Origin: Penicillium oxalicum
Lineage: Eukaryota; Ascomycota; Eurotiomycetes; Eurotiales; Aspergillaceae
NCBI RefSeq assembly: GCF_001723175.1
Contig: NC_064650.1
Coordinates: 4,774,001-4,838,000 of the forward strand
DNA length: 64,000 nt
Reading direction: 5' to 3'
How positions within the stretch are numbered: the stretch's first letter is position 1; each line of letters starts with the position of its first letter. Positions 23,448 to 35,935 of this stretch are shown here, piece after piece. A program made the position numbers and the translations under genes. Under the pieces are notes generated by a model, which was given only the letters and a program-made list of their open reading frames with translations, did no database searches and was not told the origin of the DNA.

Positions 23448-25302
23448 CCGGCCGACTTGTGTGTCTCAACACAAGAGACTGGACAAAGAGACAAAGCAAA
23501 GAACAGAACAGCTGCAGTGTTCAGCAAGCTCAGTGCAAATGCAGAGAGATTCTGGATCCGAGGGGATTTCAGGTTAGCTCTGGCCTTCCTTTAATTGAAT
23601 CGGGCTGTGGCGAGTGAGGCGAGGAGGAAGAAAAAACAGGCAGGGTTGAGAAACCGACAGGCAGGCAAAGACGGCATCACCATGCATTAGACAGAGCACA
23701 CTGACTGGGTGAGGGTCATTGGGGTGAAACTTCTCTGGCCGTTGTAGGATAGGTGCAGATGGTGGCACCTCAGAGAGAGCGAGAGGGTCAAGTGCACCAC
23801 CAGTGAGGAGAGCAGGTGGAAAAGAGCAACAGGTATCACAACACAAGTGACACGGAGGAGATGAAGGAGGAAACCGGTCCAAAAGACAATTGAGGTGACA
23901 GGTGAGGATGGCAGGAGGATTGAAAATCGCTGGAGTGGAGAGCTGGTGGACAGACGAAGGTGGTGTAGGTTTAAAGCGGTTGAAGGGGGAGGGGGAAAAG
24001 AAAAGAAAAAGAGAGCTTATCAAGCCTACCGTTGAATGGACATCCAGCAGTCGCGAGGGAGTGGGGTGTGGCGATGGTTCTGGGCGCGATGGCGGAGATG
24101 GCGATTGCTATCAAAGGTGGGCCGACTGCCAGTCGGGTAACATCCAACTCCGAACGTGTGAACCGAAATGTGGGAAGGTGACCAGGGAAGAAAAAAAAAT
24201 TGCGCAAATCCCAACAAAACTAAAAAGCAACCCAGATGCACAGCAGAAGAACCCAAGAGACTGTCCTGGTGTACTCAAGGTACCTCCCAAAAATAAAATG
24301 GATGTCGAAGAGGGCGAGTGCGAAGGAAGAGAGCGAGAATAAAAAAAAAGGGAATAAAAAAAAGTCTAATACAAGGTCCGGGATAACCGCCGGGAGTGGT
24401 CGAGAGGACGGGATGGGATGATTCCGATCGAGGATCACCTCACTTTGTACCTCGAAAGTATCTCCGAAGTCGTGCAGTGGGGAGGCAAACTGAGTGAACA
24501 AGCCTGCGCCCGCTTGGACCTTCTGAGTCCCAGAGTAATGAGACCAGGGGCAGAATGTTGTCGATGGTTCCGGGTCTCCGAATTTGTCGACAATTGCCGC
24601 GATGGATCGTGGGCCGGATGGAGGAGAAAAGAGAGAGAGAGAAAGAGGAGTGAAGGAGGAGGGAGGGTAGAAGAGATGGGGGAGAGGAAGTAAGCAGGGA
24701 CTGAGAGACTCGAAAGGGAAAAAAAAGGGAGATTTCACGTCGAGATAGCGCACGATGCGATACGAGCAGGGAATTATAGAAACTGGATAGCTTCTCTTGG
24801 AGCAGGGAATCTAGAATGATGGGAACTGGGAACTATCATATTTTAATATTGATGACTTAATTGAGTTGTACGAGAACCTGACAAAAGTGGAAAACGGAAA
24901 AGCTAAAAAGAAAAAAAATGGAAGAGGGAAAAAAAAATGAAAAATGAAAAAATAAGAAAGGCAGGGAAGATAATGAAGCACTTGGAAGAAAAAAAAAAAA
25001 AAAGCAACCAGAGAGAGACAGAGTGAGTGTAAGAGAGAGAGTGTGTGAAAAAAGAAAAGCGCAAGAGGAAGGGAGACAAGAAGAGTGGGGCACGATAAAT
25101 AAAGACGGCATCGCAAGCGCCCATTGGCGAGAACCGGACGAGACCAGCCCTGGTGGCTCTCGACTAGACTCGCTCCATACTCCAGGTGAGAGACCAGCGT
25201 CAGTGCGTTGCCGGAGAGAGCAGAGGGGCTGTGGCTGTAAGCAAGCCTTGAGTCGCTTGGGTCGTTAGGGCCACGTCCAGTGGGTCGGGTCTGGACACCG
25301 AG
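23448..25302. other. Long 5' region of the PP1-regulatory gene
   Basis: It is mostly purine-rich on the plus strand, meaning pyrimidine-rich on the strand sensed by the minus-strand gene. Such CT-rich leaders are common upstream of fungal genes. No protein was supported; frames such as 23574-24023 and 24220-24753 are CT-driven. Confidence 0.5.
24890..25090. repeat. 200-bp purine-rich tract
   Basis: The plus strand is almost exclusively A and G, with A runs up to about 16 nt and GAGA blocks. It is non-coding and upstream of the PP1-regulatory gene. Confidence 0.75.
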
Positions 25303-25680
25303 TCACTGCGACCTTTGGCGCTTGGATACTGAATCATACGGCGTATAGATGGTATCGAGGATCGACTCATCGAGCCCAGTCCGACCGTCCAGGATGTGTC
25401 GGAACGGTGAAGGGGCTTCTATCTCTTGCACACACCATGGACACCACTTTGGCGCAGACCCATGACTGCTCTCTTGCAATTGGGGAATTCCACCTGTCTC
25501 AAAGACGGTGGTGGGAGGATGACCTGCATCTCCGGGGGCAGCCACCGAACAATTGTTGAGCTGAGAGTTATCGAAGGTGGAGTTGCTGCGACGCGCGACA
25601 CCATTACGGGTGTTGGGGCTTCTGAAGCGTGTATCAGACCCTGCTGTTCTCCGCCCGCAAGGTTCAACTGTACAAGGCAC
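25303..25680 (-). other. Possible exon of an unrecognised gene
   Basis: A 125-codon minus-strand frame without an ATG start ends in TGA. The C-terminal half has protein-like composition (APKWCPWCVQEIEAPSPFRH, with a CPWC pair, then DESILDTIYTPYDSV). No upstream exon could be joined convincingly and no family was recognised, so it is recorded only as a candidate. Confidence 0.2.
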
Positions 25681-28094
25681 GACACGTCGGACGACTCGGG
25701 TTTAGTGCCAAAGTAGTCATCCTTAGATGCGGTGTTAGCTACCAGGGAGTACATATACCACATCTGGTCATCTTGGTGCGTCTGGAGTACATCCTTCCGG
25801 TATAAGCCGCCGCACCCCACTCATCCTACAGCCTCTGATTCTACTGTAATCCTCCAGACACCGACTTGGGGGCGGGAAGCGCACAGAGCACAGAGAAGAC
25901 AACGAAAGGAGTGGAAGAGATTTGCAAGGCACTCTTGGTCTGGACGGCGTGTGGCTTCTTTGCACGAGTGGGCTCAAGGATCTTCATTGGCATTGAAGCG
26001 CGACGGCCGGGGCCCTGGGAACTACAAGTCAGGTCCTCCTCTTGTCATCCTCCAGTGGTGGGACAGCCACTCTGGTTAAATTCAAAGCCCAACTCAAATG
26101 CGGGAGAAGGTCGAATCGTGATGCTTTGCGAGGTGTAGGAGATTTTCTAACCGCTCAGGGGAAATACGATTCAGGGCAATACACAACCCTATTTCATTCA
26201 AACACGAGGGCTGGAAAAAAAAGGAAAAGAAATAGAAATAGAAAAACACCAGATTGCTGTACACACTTCTTCAGCATCGGCTCACCAACATTCCACCGAC
26301 GACGCCATCCCACTCAGAATGGAGACGCCATGCAGCCCAGTCGTTCGGAGGCCTCCATCGTGCTCCGCCCACACGGGACGCTAAGGCTACTTTCATCTAC
26401 TTGGAGTTTCCCTGTTTTTGATTCAATAACTGACGTCCTGCAGATGTATCACTCCATAGATCCGAATCTCCTTCCCCCTTCCAAGTTCACCGATGGTGAT
26501 CCTCTCTGGGTTTGAAACCTCCCCCGGATTCACCGGGCTGTCAAGACCCAATGGCGAATACCTTGGAGAATTATAGATCCCACTGCCGCATACAACCCGT
26601 GAATGGATTCATATTCGGGATCTGTTCCTGAAAGGTGAGCCTTTCTCAACGGCACTCGTAGTGATCTTACGCCTCATGTCCGGGATAAAACTCGATCAGT
26701 GAGTTTTCCAGGGACCGCACGAACCAATGTCCTGTCGTCGACCGTCTCTTATCAGTGTTGAATATGTGGTGGCCTCTGCTGGCATCGAGGCCCGAGTTCC
26801 GTCCAGGTCGTCTCCATTGGCTCGGTCGACACTTGGCGACCAAGGCAGCACCCGCAGAAACTTCCCTGCAGAGACTGGCACGATGGATTGTGAAACAGCC
26901 TCTCTCTTTGTCCCCGGACGATAGGAAGTAGCTCCCTCAACGGCGCTATTTCCAAGATGCATGCCGAGAGCAGTAACGGATGGAAGTAGATGCTCCTGGA
27001 TATACTAGATGGTGGGGGATTCGAGTCTGACCTCCGACACCTACGCGCTCCTTGTGAAGCAGAACCCTTTTACATCTTCTCGCCTCCATCTCTCCGCGCC
27101 TCTGTTCTTCCCCTCCCTTCCGGTGTCTCACCTTCTTGCTCCTTCAGATTGCATGACCGTCGGTCTAGCCCCATCAGTGGCAGCACTGACCACATTCGAG
27201 TCGTGACAGAACTTTGACCGTGTGCACACGGTGGACTCTCCTCCCGATGCGGTGCGCCTTCTCAGCGCATTACTGACTTTTACCCTTCACGGCCGAGAGG
27301 GGGGGGGACAGAGGATGAGATGGGAGAAGAAAAAAAAAGGAAAGAAAAAGGAACTGCAGTCCTTGATTGGAGTGTCGATTGTGAATCGTGGTCGATCGAG
27401 CGACTATGGATCGATCCGAACATGAACCCCTCCATCATTCAAAGGGTTAATGTGCGCGGTCAGTCCTGTGTCGCAGGCGGATCTGCACTATTGCCAACTT
27501 GCTCTTGCAATCTCCGCTCATTTGCTGTAGCAGGATCGAAACATTCTTGATGTGAATCGTGCATCGCCGTCTTCATGTAAGGGAGGTCTTTCCCCCCCTC
27601 TCCAATGTGGAGAGCAACCAACTCGATTGCACAGCTTTCCCCTCCGTCAGTAGCGCTTTGGACGCACAGAGTCACCTCTGTGACTATGAGTGTCTCGGCT
27701 TCAAACGAGCATTTGACGATTGCTCTTGGGCCTCCCTAGGGAATCGCGCTGGACTCTGGTATCCCCAGGTACACCGATTTCCTCGAACAAATCTCATAGA
27801 GTCAAGGCCCTGAACGACTGGCTATGGATCAGTAGCCTGTGGTCCGAGACTCCTGGACGGTTTGTTCAATGGAGGTCTTCTTGATGGAACCAGCAATCCC
27901 AGTCTCCAGTTTCCATGTTGTCTTAGGGTAGGCTCCACACGAATGCCGCAGAACCCGGAGATGCGGGTGGATAGAGGCCGACCGGCCACCCGAGTCCTCT
28001 TTCGGGATGAGGACCATTCACGTCCAGCGTGGGAAGCAGCTCGTTCTTTTAACTTTTCTTTGTACTGTGGTTGAACACCCCTTCCACTGGATCG

Positions 28095-28122
<28 letters not shown>
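28095..28122. repeat. (TC)14 microsatellite
   Basis: Fourteen perfect TC dinucleotides in non-coding sequence. Confidence 0.9.
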
Positions 28123-28125
<3 letters not shown>

Positions 28126-29648
28126 AGGTCGCCGCGAACGGCGGCTGGGCCTCCTCGATCGCTCCAGTCCATCTGTGATCGGGTGCGAGCATGTGGCTCA
28201 GATTCGTAGCCCAAGGATAGCCCTTGAGCTGATAAGAAAGAGCCAATCTCCTGTGGATCGGGTTCCTGGGCCGTGGGGATTATTCAGGTCACCCTTTCCC
28301 CCTACGACCACGATGCGAGAATTGGTCGCCGTCCGACACACCCTTGTTCTTTTTTTTTTTCAAATTTCATTTCGAATTTCCTTCTATGCCTCGCACGTTG
28401 ACACCGCAGCGTTTCTATTGACGCACAGAAGAGGTGGGTCCCCGTCAACTGATAAAGGCACGCACCGAGAGCTCCAGAAGTGGATGACGTCAAGATGCAT
28501 GGACCAAGCCCGTGAGGCGTCCGTTTCCTTGGTCCCAGTCTGTTTTGGGGGCCTGGCCCCCCCCCTTGAGGTCTTCAACCCCGGTCGCGAACAACATCGC
28601 TGATTGTTGATCTATCACTCTGCTGGTCTCTATTCCCCCCCACCCGGACCGCCGTGCGCAGGACACACCAACGGTCCCAACTGCTTCATGCCCTAGACCA
28701 TCCAGAATCATCACGTCGCAGATTGTGTCTCTAGTCATTCAGAATTCGGAATCGGAATCACCGACCGCTAGACCTTCCTCTCCTCGTCTCCGTCGCCATT
28801 GTCTGGGCGATCAATGGGTGATGTGAGCATCCGCGTAATCCGGGCTAGGGCTAGGCTCTTGAGGTGGGTTTAGGGAAGTGGGTTGGCCAAAGGAGGGTTT
28901 TTTTTTTTCGATGATTAGATCATCCTTATCCTCTCCTCCATCATCGGAAGAGCGCGCTGGACCCCCATCCAGAGGGGCGCGGGACCCGCTCTGGCTGGAT
29001 ATCTTGTTTGTGGCCGTACCCTGTCGTATGGTGAGGTGGACTCGCGGCAGTGTTCATGGGGACTTCAAGCGAGGCATGATGTAGTTGGTCTGTACTCTCT
29101 ACCCTCTCTCGACCCAGACTCGTGCCACTCGTCCGCGCCCATGACGAGAGGGACTCCATCATGCATAATGCAGGCCGAACGCCAAGCAGGCAGGAAGGAT
29201 GAGCCGGGGGGGCTACGTATCACGTACCGACTACCCCATCGGTACTTCACCAGACCATCACGACCTGGATCACTGTGATCGAAAAGCCGCACTTTCCTCG
29301 GTTCTGACAGCAACCCACGCACCAGATATGATCTGATGAACGGGAGTCTCTGCAAAAGGGCGGACGGGGGACACTGGAGTTCGTCACCCATCGAGCTTGA
29401 TCTGCGCTTCAGCCTCAAAAATCAGCCGACGAGACGATTGTTCAATCAGCCACGCACCATCGCTGTCGAGGGATGTCCACTGCTTATGCTGATCAGACGG
29501 AGCATCCTGTTTCCACCGGTGTCGAGGTAAGATGGAAGGATCTGTAATCCGATGCTTTTGACCGTCGCGGTGCCCTCCCACAGGGCATCCATCGTTCTGC
29601 ATCCTGAATTACTGGGTGGAGTCCGACGAGTATACTCCAGTCCCGCGT

Positions 29649-29684
29649 TTCACACACACACACTTCCCCCCCCCCCCCCCCCCC
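29649..29684. repeat. CA microsatellite followed by 19-nt poly-C
   Basis: A short CA run ends at 29663, and C is uninterrupted from 29666 to 29684. Confidence 0.9.
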
Positions 29685-30845
29685 AAATTGACTTGTGTGA
29701 CCCCCGCGCCCCTCTTCCCCCAAAACGTTGAAGCGACGACTACTGGACTGGATTGCCTATCCGACTCAGCTTAGTCGCATATCACACTCCCTCGGAGGTG
29801 ACGGTCGCCTCTCACAACCTTCCTTTTCAGATATGCTGGGCCACTCCTCCTGATCAACCAGTTGATCGATAAGCACGTTAAGCCTCCCCCGGTCATTGGA
29901 GCCTCCTTCGACGGAGTTTGCGCTTACATAAAAGGTCGTAGACACGCACCCGGTCGGCAGTCGCCGATTACGGGTACTGGAGCCGTCAATTCCCTCTAGC
30001 GCCGCAGAGATTTTCCACTTTTTCGCCACCCACGACACATGTCTTGCCTATCGGGGATGATAGATACGACTAATAATGCAAATGAATAACCATTACTTGG
30101 CATCAACCGTCCTCCTCGGAGCTTATTGCAGTGAAGGCAGCCACTCACGATCGACCGCAGCCATGCTGCCATGGTGGTGACCCTCTCTTCCCCAAATCCC
30201 CCAATAGGGCCATCTCCTCCCGAGCGACCGTTTCCCACCAAACCCACGCTGTTGGCGCGCTAGTGCTGGATCCTGAAGTTGGTTCTGAAACTGGGAGCTC
30301 TCGGTCTAGCTTCGGCCCCTGTCCTCAGGTAGAGTGACGCCGGTCGAGACCGGGACAGCCTCTGGCGTCCAAAAAACCAAAAAAAACTGCTACAGTCGAC
30401 CTCCGGACGTTCATCTGCCAACTTTGGGGTTTCCTTTTTGGGATTGGGTGAATCAATCGGATAGACCACGTTCGATCCGGCTCGGTTCTGCCCTGTCTTG
30501 GGACCTGACTAACTGAAGGGTTTAGCTCTTCCGGGCCAGGTACTATCAAGATCGCTCTCCTTGATTCGTAGACGATAGATTAAGGGACAGTAGGGGCAGT
30601 TGATTTCCTCGATAGGGATCTGGATGAGGACTCGCCGGGGAGCTGACGAGTCATGAGTCATGAATACCGACTCATGGAGTACTCCAGCGCTGTGTATCGG
30701 GGAGTTCATCCCCATCTCATCCACTCGTTCAGTTTCCAATTTGGAAGTTGGGCCCGCTCGTCGCTTTGCGCACGAACCAAGTCAAGCGAGCACTTGTCAT
30801 CATCGAGAATGATGAGTCGCTGCCCGGGATCCAGCTGGTGTCCGT

Positions 30846-30871
30846 TCGGAATGGGTCTTTCTCCATTCCGA
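30846..30871. repeat. 9-bp perfect inverted repeat
   Basis: TCGGAATGG (30846-30854) and CCATTCCGA (30863-30871) are perfect reverse complements with an 8-nt loop. The repeat sits 11 nt before a much longer hairpin. Confidence 0.6.
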
Positions 30872-30882
30872 CCCCAAGCGTT

Positions 30883-30917
30883 CCACCGTGGAGCTGCTCG
30901 TAGCAGCTCCATGGTGG
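30883..30917. repeat. 16-bp hairpin (inverted repeat, 3-nt loop)
   Basis: The left arm at 30883-30898 and right arm at 30902-30917 are reverse complements at 15 of 16 positions. The only mismatch (G30888 with T30912) would be a G-U pair in a plus-strand RNA. A stem this long is very unlikely by chance in 64 kb. Confidence 0.8.
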
Positions 30918-32424
30918 GCCTTTGCGTGACTGGCCCCCAGTTGCCCACTGCCAGCTTGCCATGCGCACTGTTCGACTTTCTTGGACTTTCCCCAGAGAAT
31001 CGAAACAAAAAAAAGGATGGTCTCAATTTCCACAATGACCTGAGCTCGCGGACTCAACGTGCTCGTCAGGAGGAAGCCGCGACCGCTTTGAACTGGGAAT
31101 ACAGGGGGAGGGAAGGAGGAGGCGTCAGGGAGAGAAGGTAAATTACGTACACATAGACTTCCAGACAGAGTACATCAAATACCCTCCCTCTTGGATATAT
31201 CTTGGGATCTGAAAGGAAGATCTGAAGGGTGAAGATTCTCGGACAGATCGAGTTCCGATCCGACCTCTCATGTTGACAAAACTTTACCAGGTTGAGGTAC
31301 TCACACAGCCTTCTTGTCTAGACAGAGCAGCAACTACTGTGGTTCATATGTACCTATACCCGGTTGAAGGTTTACATGCCTTCCTAATGCGTAGGCCACC
31401 TTCACTCCAGCCCTGGACATGACCCAGGTGAATCACAGAGCTCGGCTGGTTTTCCGGCTGTCCAGTTGACGGCCAGGCGACGCTCGTTGGCCCATCGGCT
31501 CCTGCCGCTTCAGGCCACCCTGTGGCTCAACCCACTCACAAGCTGCTGCTACCGCTGCCGCCGCCCCCCCCCCGCCTCTTCTCCACACGAATGCCGGAAA
31601 AGAGAGAACCTTGGATGGCTCATGCTCTTCTTCGCCTCTGTGGGCATCCTACACGACAATCCACGAACAACGATCGCATCCTCCGAATGGAAGGTTGCTG
31701 ATCACCAACTTTCTTTCTCCCTTCCCCCTAATGATTTGATTGAATGGGAAATCATGTTCCAAAGATCAAGGTTCTTTTAACTTTTTGCAGTATCCGCCAT
31801 CCGGCCCATCGCACCAACAAATCACGAGGGGCTGTTCTGCATGGAATCATCACCACGCGGTCCTCTTGCCTGTCTTTGGCCTGTCTGTTTTTGTCCGAGG
31901 CGCCCGAGCGTTCCAGCTTTAGACACTATAGCCCTTTCCCCCTCCCCTTCAGGACCTTTGACCGGGGAGGGAAATCCAAGGAGGGGAAGGAGAGAGTAAC
32001 GCACTCGACTCTTCCAGGGGCAGATCGGATTGGCAGTTGGAGCTTGGAAAGTTTCATCTACGAATCTTGGCTGCCAGTTGGTGTGGCCAGTTTGATGGGC
32101 TGAACAAGTACTGGCCCACTGGCCCCCTCCTCTCACAACCTGATACTACATGGGTAGTACCTGGGTAGGTACATGTTGGGATAAGTTTGACCCAAAACTG
32201 TTTCTGTGAGTGCTTTACCTTTCCCACTGCTCTACTATGACAAGGTATCTTGCATGGCATCGAGTGCAAAGATGCAAGACTCACACCGCCGGCCATTCGC
32301 GTGCAGATGCTCTTGACAATTGCAAGTCACGTCTCTTTTTTGCCCTTTTGGATTCACCGGCGCGGACATCTCGCGCGCCTGGTATCCCTTGGCCCATCTA
32401 CCGCCCCAATCCACATTCCCACAT

Positions 32425-32450
32425 GGGCCTTCTCTCCGTGGAGAAGGCCC
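32425..32450. repeat. 10-bp perfect inverted repeat
   Basis: GGGCCTTCTC and GAGAAGGCCC flank a 6-nt loop (TCCGTG). One such repeat per window is about what chance predicts, so significance is limited. Confidence 0.6.
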
Positions 32451-34570
32451 GTCCTCTGGTCCTCCACTCCCCGCCGGCGAGGGCGTCGCGGTGGCTGAAC
32501 CTTGACCGAGCGAGCTTCCTTGAGCATCGAACCAGACAAGCCCAGGCGCAGTTCTCCCACCAGACGGCGGAGTTTGGGACCAGTGCAATGCAAAGGGGCC
32601 ATCGGCCTGAGGCACGCTTCAAGGGGTCAATCGCAGCATCGCAGATCCTTTCAACTCCCTTCGGCTGTCTCCAGACTTGGTGACCTCTCGTCGACTTGTT
32701 TCCTCTCTCGCTCTCCTGGAGGCTCAGTCGCCGTCTGCCGCCTTACAGGCCTCTCTCATCATGGCTTCCCTGGACCGCTTCGAATAGGCGGACTGTGCAG
32801 TGTCCATCGGTTTGGCAACGGTCAGACCTACCGATCTTAATGTTTCTCATGCTTTTATTTGGCATCACAGGGATTCTTTTCTCTCTCTCCCCCGCATCAT
32901 TGATGTCGCTTGCGTGGAACCTGCATCCGTTGCATCGTTCTCGGAGGGGAGCTTGCTGTCCAGTGTATAGGCAGACACTCGGTCGCATCGATGCTTTTGA
33001 GTTTTACATGTGAAGATACGTGCGGCTCCCTGTCTATATTGCGGGGTTGAACCTGGCGTCTGGACAGTCTGCGACAGTAAGCTTTCCCCCGCGAATCATC
33101 CATGAGACGTATTGTAGCTCGACGTGGTACAGCCTTATCTCCCCCAGATTCTGAAAAGTCCTATCGAAATGTCGGTGTGACTCGCATCTTGCGCAACCTT
33201 GATGAATACCCCGAATCGCTGGATTGAGGTCATTCACCACGCAGGCGATCGCGATGTAGTTAAAGTTCACGCCCATTCAGGCAGTGCCCCTTCCCAGATG
33301 CTGCGGCAGACGAGAGCCGTCCAGTATAGTTAAAGCATCTAGGTGCCATTGGTCCCAACTCTGTGCTCAGATGCTCACACGTCGTAACCAAGCGCTTGAC
33401 CGACTCGACGCGCAGTATCTCGCAGCTATGCACGCATCGTGCGTGCAGTCTAGCTGGCTGCTTTGCGGGAAACACATGACCTGCTCCTTGATACTTTGCA
33501 GGGATGTCGACCCCTCGTTTGATCTGGCCTGCAGGGTAGTCATTCCATATTATGTTGCTCACAATGATTTCAAGGTCTGGGAGGGTGTTCGGAGCACAGA
33601 GAGAGAGAGGAGACTCTCTCCTCCCCCACCTTCATCTTTCCTCTCCTGGAAGAAATTAGAGTCTGTTGATATTGAAAGCGCTACACGAGAACAATGCCAT
33701 CTGCATGGAAGTCTGCATTGTCGAGCATGTTTACATTCGGTCGGCCGCCCAGTACGCACGGTATTGAACCTACCCCCTCACTGATCCAATCGGTCCGACT
33801 ATAGAGGTATGACAACGTTGACGCTTACCTACAGCATGTGCTACCTGGGCCTCGAGGTACTTTGGAACCGTTGCGACCACTGCGTCGTGCGCTCGGAGGA
33901 TTTCAAAACGAGGCACACGAGAACTCAGTCACCTGATAGCTCACTACTAACAAATATGGACGGGAACTTCTGTCTTGAAAGGCCAATTCGAAAGAGAGGT
34001 CAGACACAACATTCCATATGATAGTTCCTGGCTCCGTCTCGAACAACTCGAGCGCTCTAGAAGAATACTCCATCGGCAGTGTACCGAATACTAGGCATCT
34101 ACCGTATAGTAAGATCCAGAGAGGTACGGAGACAGGTATTGATGCACATGCTAATCCTCCACAATGACACCTTCATGTCCTTCACAAGTTCGATACATGG
34201 GAGAACGTTCGCCGCAGTTCTCCGCGGCGGGCACACGGCAACGACCCTTTCATGTTGATCTGGATCTAGTCGATCCGCCAAGCCAAGAGACCGATATCTG
34301 CATCTCGATGGAGGGGGGCGGGGCAAAGAGGAGAACAAAAATAAAAAACAGCAAGTCTTCCGAGTCACAGCCCATCTACATGAAGTCTCTGCATTTTAGG
34401 AGAGTACTGTAACTTCATTTAGACAAACTCAACCGAGTACGAACGAATGACCGGCCTTCTACAGATTGGAACCCCCTTACCCACCGAGTATTAAGTAGGG
34501 TAGCCTGCAACAAAAACAAGATCTAAAAATGTACATGAAATGTACTTTGAATCCTTTCACCACTTATCTC

Positions 34571-34597
34571 TCCTCCTCCTCCTCCTCCTCCTCCTCC
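34571..34597. repeat. (TCC)n microsatellite
   Basis: About nine tandem TCC triplets in non-coding sequence. Confidence 0.85.
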
Positions 34598-34736
34598 TTC
34601 TACCCTTACCAAGTTCCTCCCGCACACTTGCCGCACCGACCACCTTCCATTGGCGCGCATCCTACAAGTGCATTACGCTTATGCATGGCATGCGAGACAA
34701 TCCCCACCCCACCACCTACTAAAGCCCATTCCTCGA

Positions 34737-34759
34737 CCCCCCCCCCCCCCCCCCCCCCC
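34737..34759. repeat. Poly-C homopolymer, 23 nt
   Basis: Uninterrupted C on the plus strand. Exact length may be affected by sequencing error. Confidence 0.9.
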
Positions 34760-35922
34760 GCTAAACAGCCACCCCGGTCAGAGCAAGTCATACAACGGCC
34801 AGAAGGCAGGGGAATAAGGGCCAAACCAAAAAAAGAGAGAGTACAGTCGTAAGAAATCAGAATTTGTCGTCGCTGGGACCCTTAGCCTAGACCTTATCGT
34901 GCGATTATCAGTGCACCACAACGCCTTTTTTTTAACCACAAGAAAGAAAAACAAAATTTTTTAAAAAGAAAATTAAAATCTGTTTGCACTTTGAAATACT
35001 CTGACCCCCTTTAGTAACCTTTGAAGTGTCTTGAGTCCAATCTAGTCTCTCGAGTCCACTTTGGACCCTGTCTTTCGTATAAACCAAAAAGAAATCTTCG
35101 ACTCTCTTTCCCGCCCCTCCCCCAGGATCTTGGTGGTTAGCCAACGGGTCTGGCACTGTCTGTATCTCACATGGTGTATTGAGTATTGAAGGTTGATTTT
35201 GGAATTTTTGTCTCCTTTGTGCTATGGATGCATGGTGTGTATCCGATATTGATGTGGTGGGCTAAGGGGGAAGGAGGGTGTTTGGAGGAGTTTGATGTCC
35301 GGGTCTAGATATGCATGTCCCGAGCAGTCCTCTATGTAGACCTAGGTAGTAAATCGGAAAAAAAGGGTAGGGTCAATTTTTGATCTACACGATGACGATG
35401 ACTATTATTGATATCCTTAGGTATGGATCTTGATGTAATGTCATAAAAGGGTAGATACCCAAGGTGAATTAACTTGGTACTCTATCACTCTGCATATAAT
35501 CAACATTGAAGTGGGTACTGTGATTGGGTTTACATGTTCATCTAGCATGTCGTTGTGTACATAGTCACATACAGAAGAACTACATACTGTAAATGCGACG
35601 CATTTTCCCCCTCCTTTGCAGTGCAGCGAACAGACACTTTTGCGATCAATGCAGGCGTGGGGGTCAGTGCATGGGGTACCCAGATCAGTAGATGGATACC
35701 TTGGATTCCAGATTGATCTGGACCGCCTGAAAAAAGGAAACGAAGACGAAGAAGGGAAAAAAAAAGTCAAAAGTGAAAATCCTTTCAATGTGTGAGATAA
35801 GGACTGGGATGCTAGGTATATTTCTGATTACAGGGTGAGCTGTGTACATTATCCATTTTCTTTTTTCAATTCACCGGGAGCCTAGATACCCTAGCTTAAG
35901 CCTAGAAAGATGGGAGAAGAGA

Positions 35923-35935
35923 GGGGGGGGGGGGG
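35923..35935. repeat. Poly-G homopolymer, 13 nt
   Basis: Uninterrupted G on the plus strand within the gene-poor block. Confidence 0.85.

Noticed and set aside
28007..28603. 198-codon plus-strand frame in the gene-poor block
   Set aside because: It crosses the (TC)14 microsatellite as a Leu-Ser run, and no other part is protein-like.
33429..33447. 7-bp palindrome TGCACGC...GCGTGCA, with similar 7-bp repeats near 27598 and 41032
   Set aside because: Stems of 7 bp with short loops are expected many times by chance in 64 kb.
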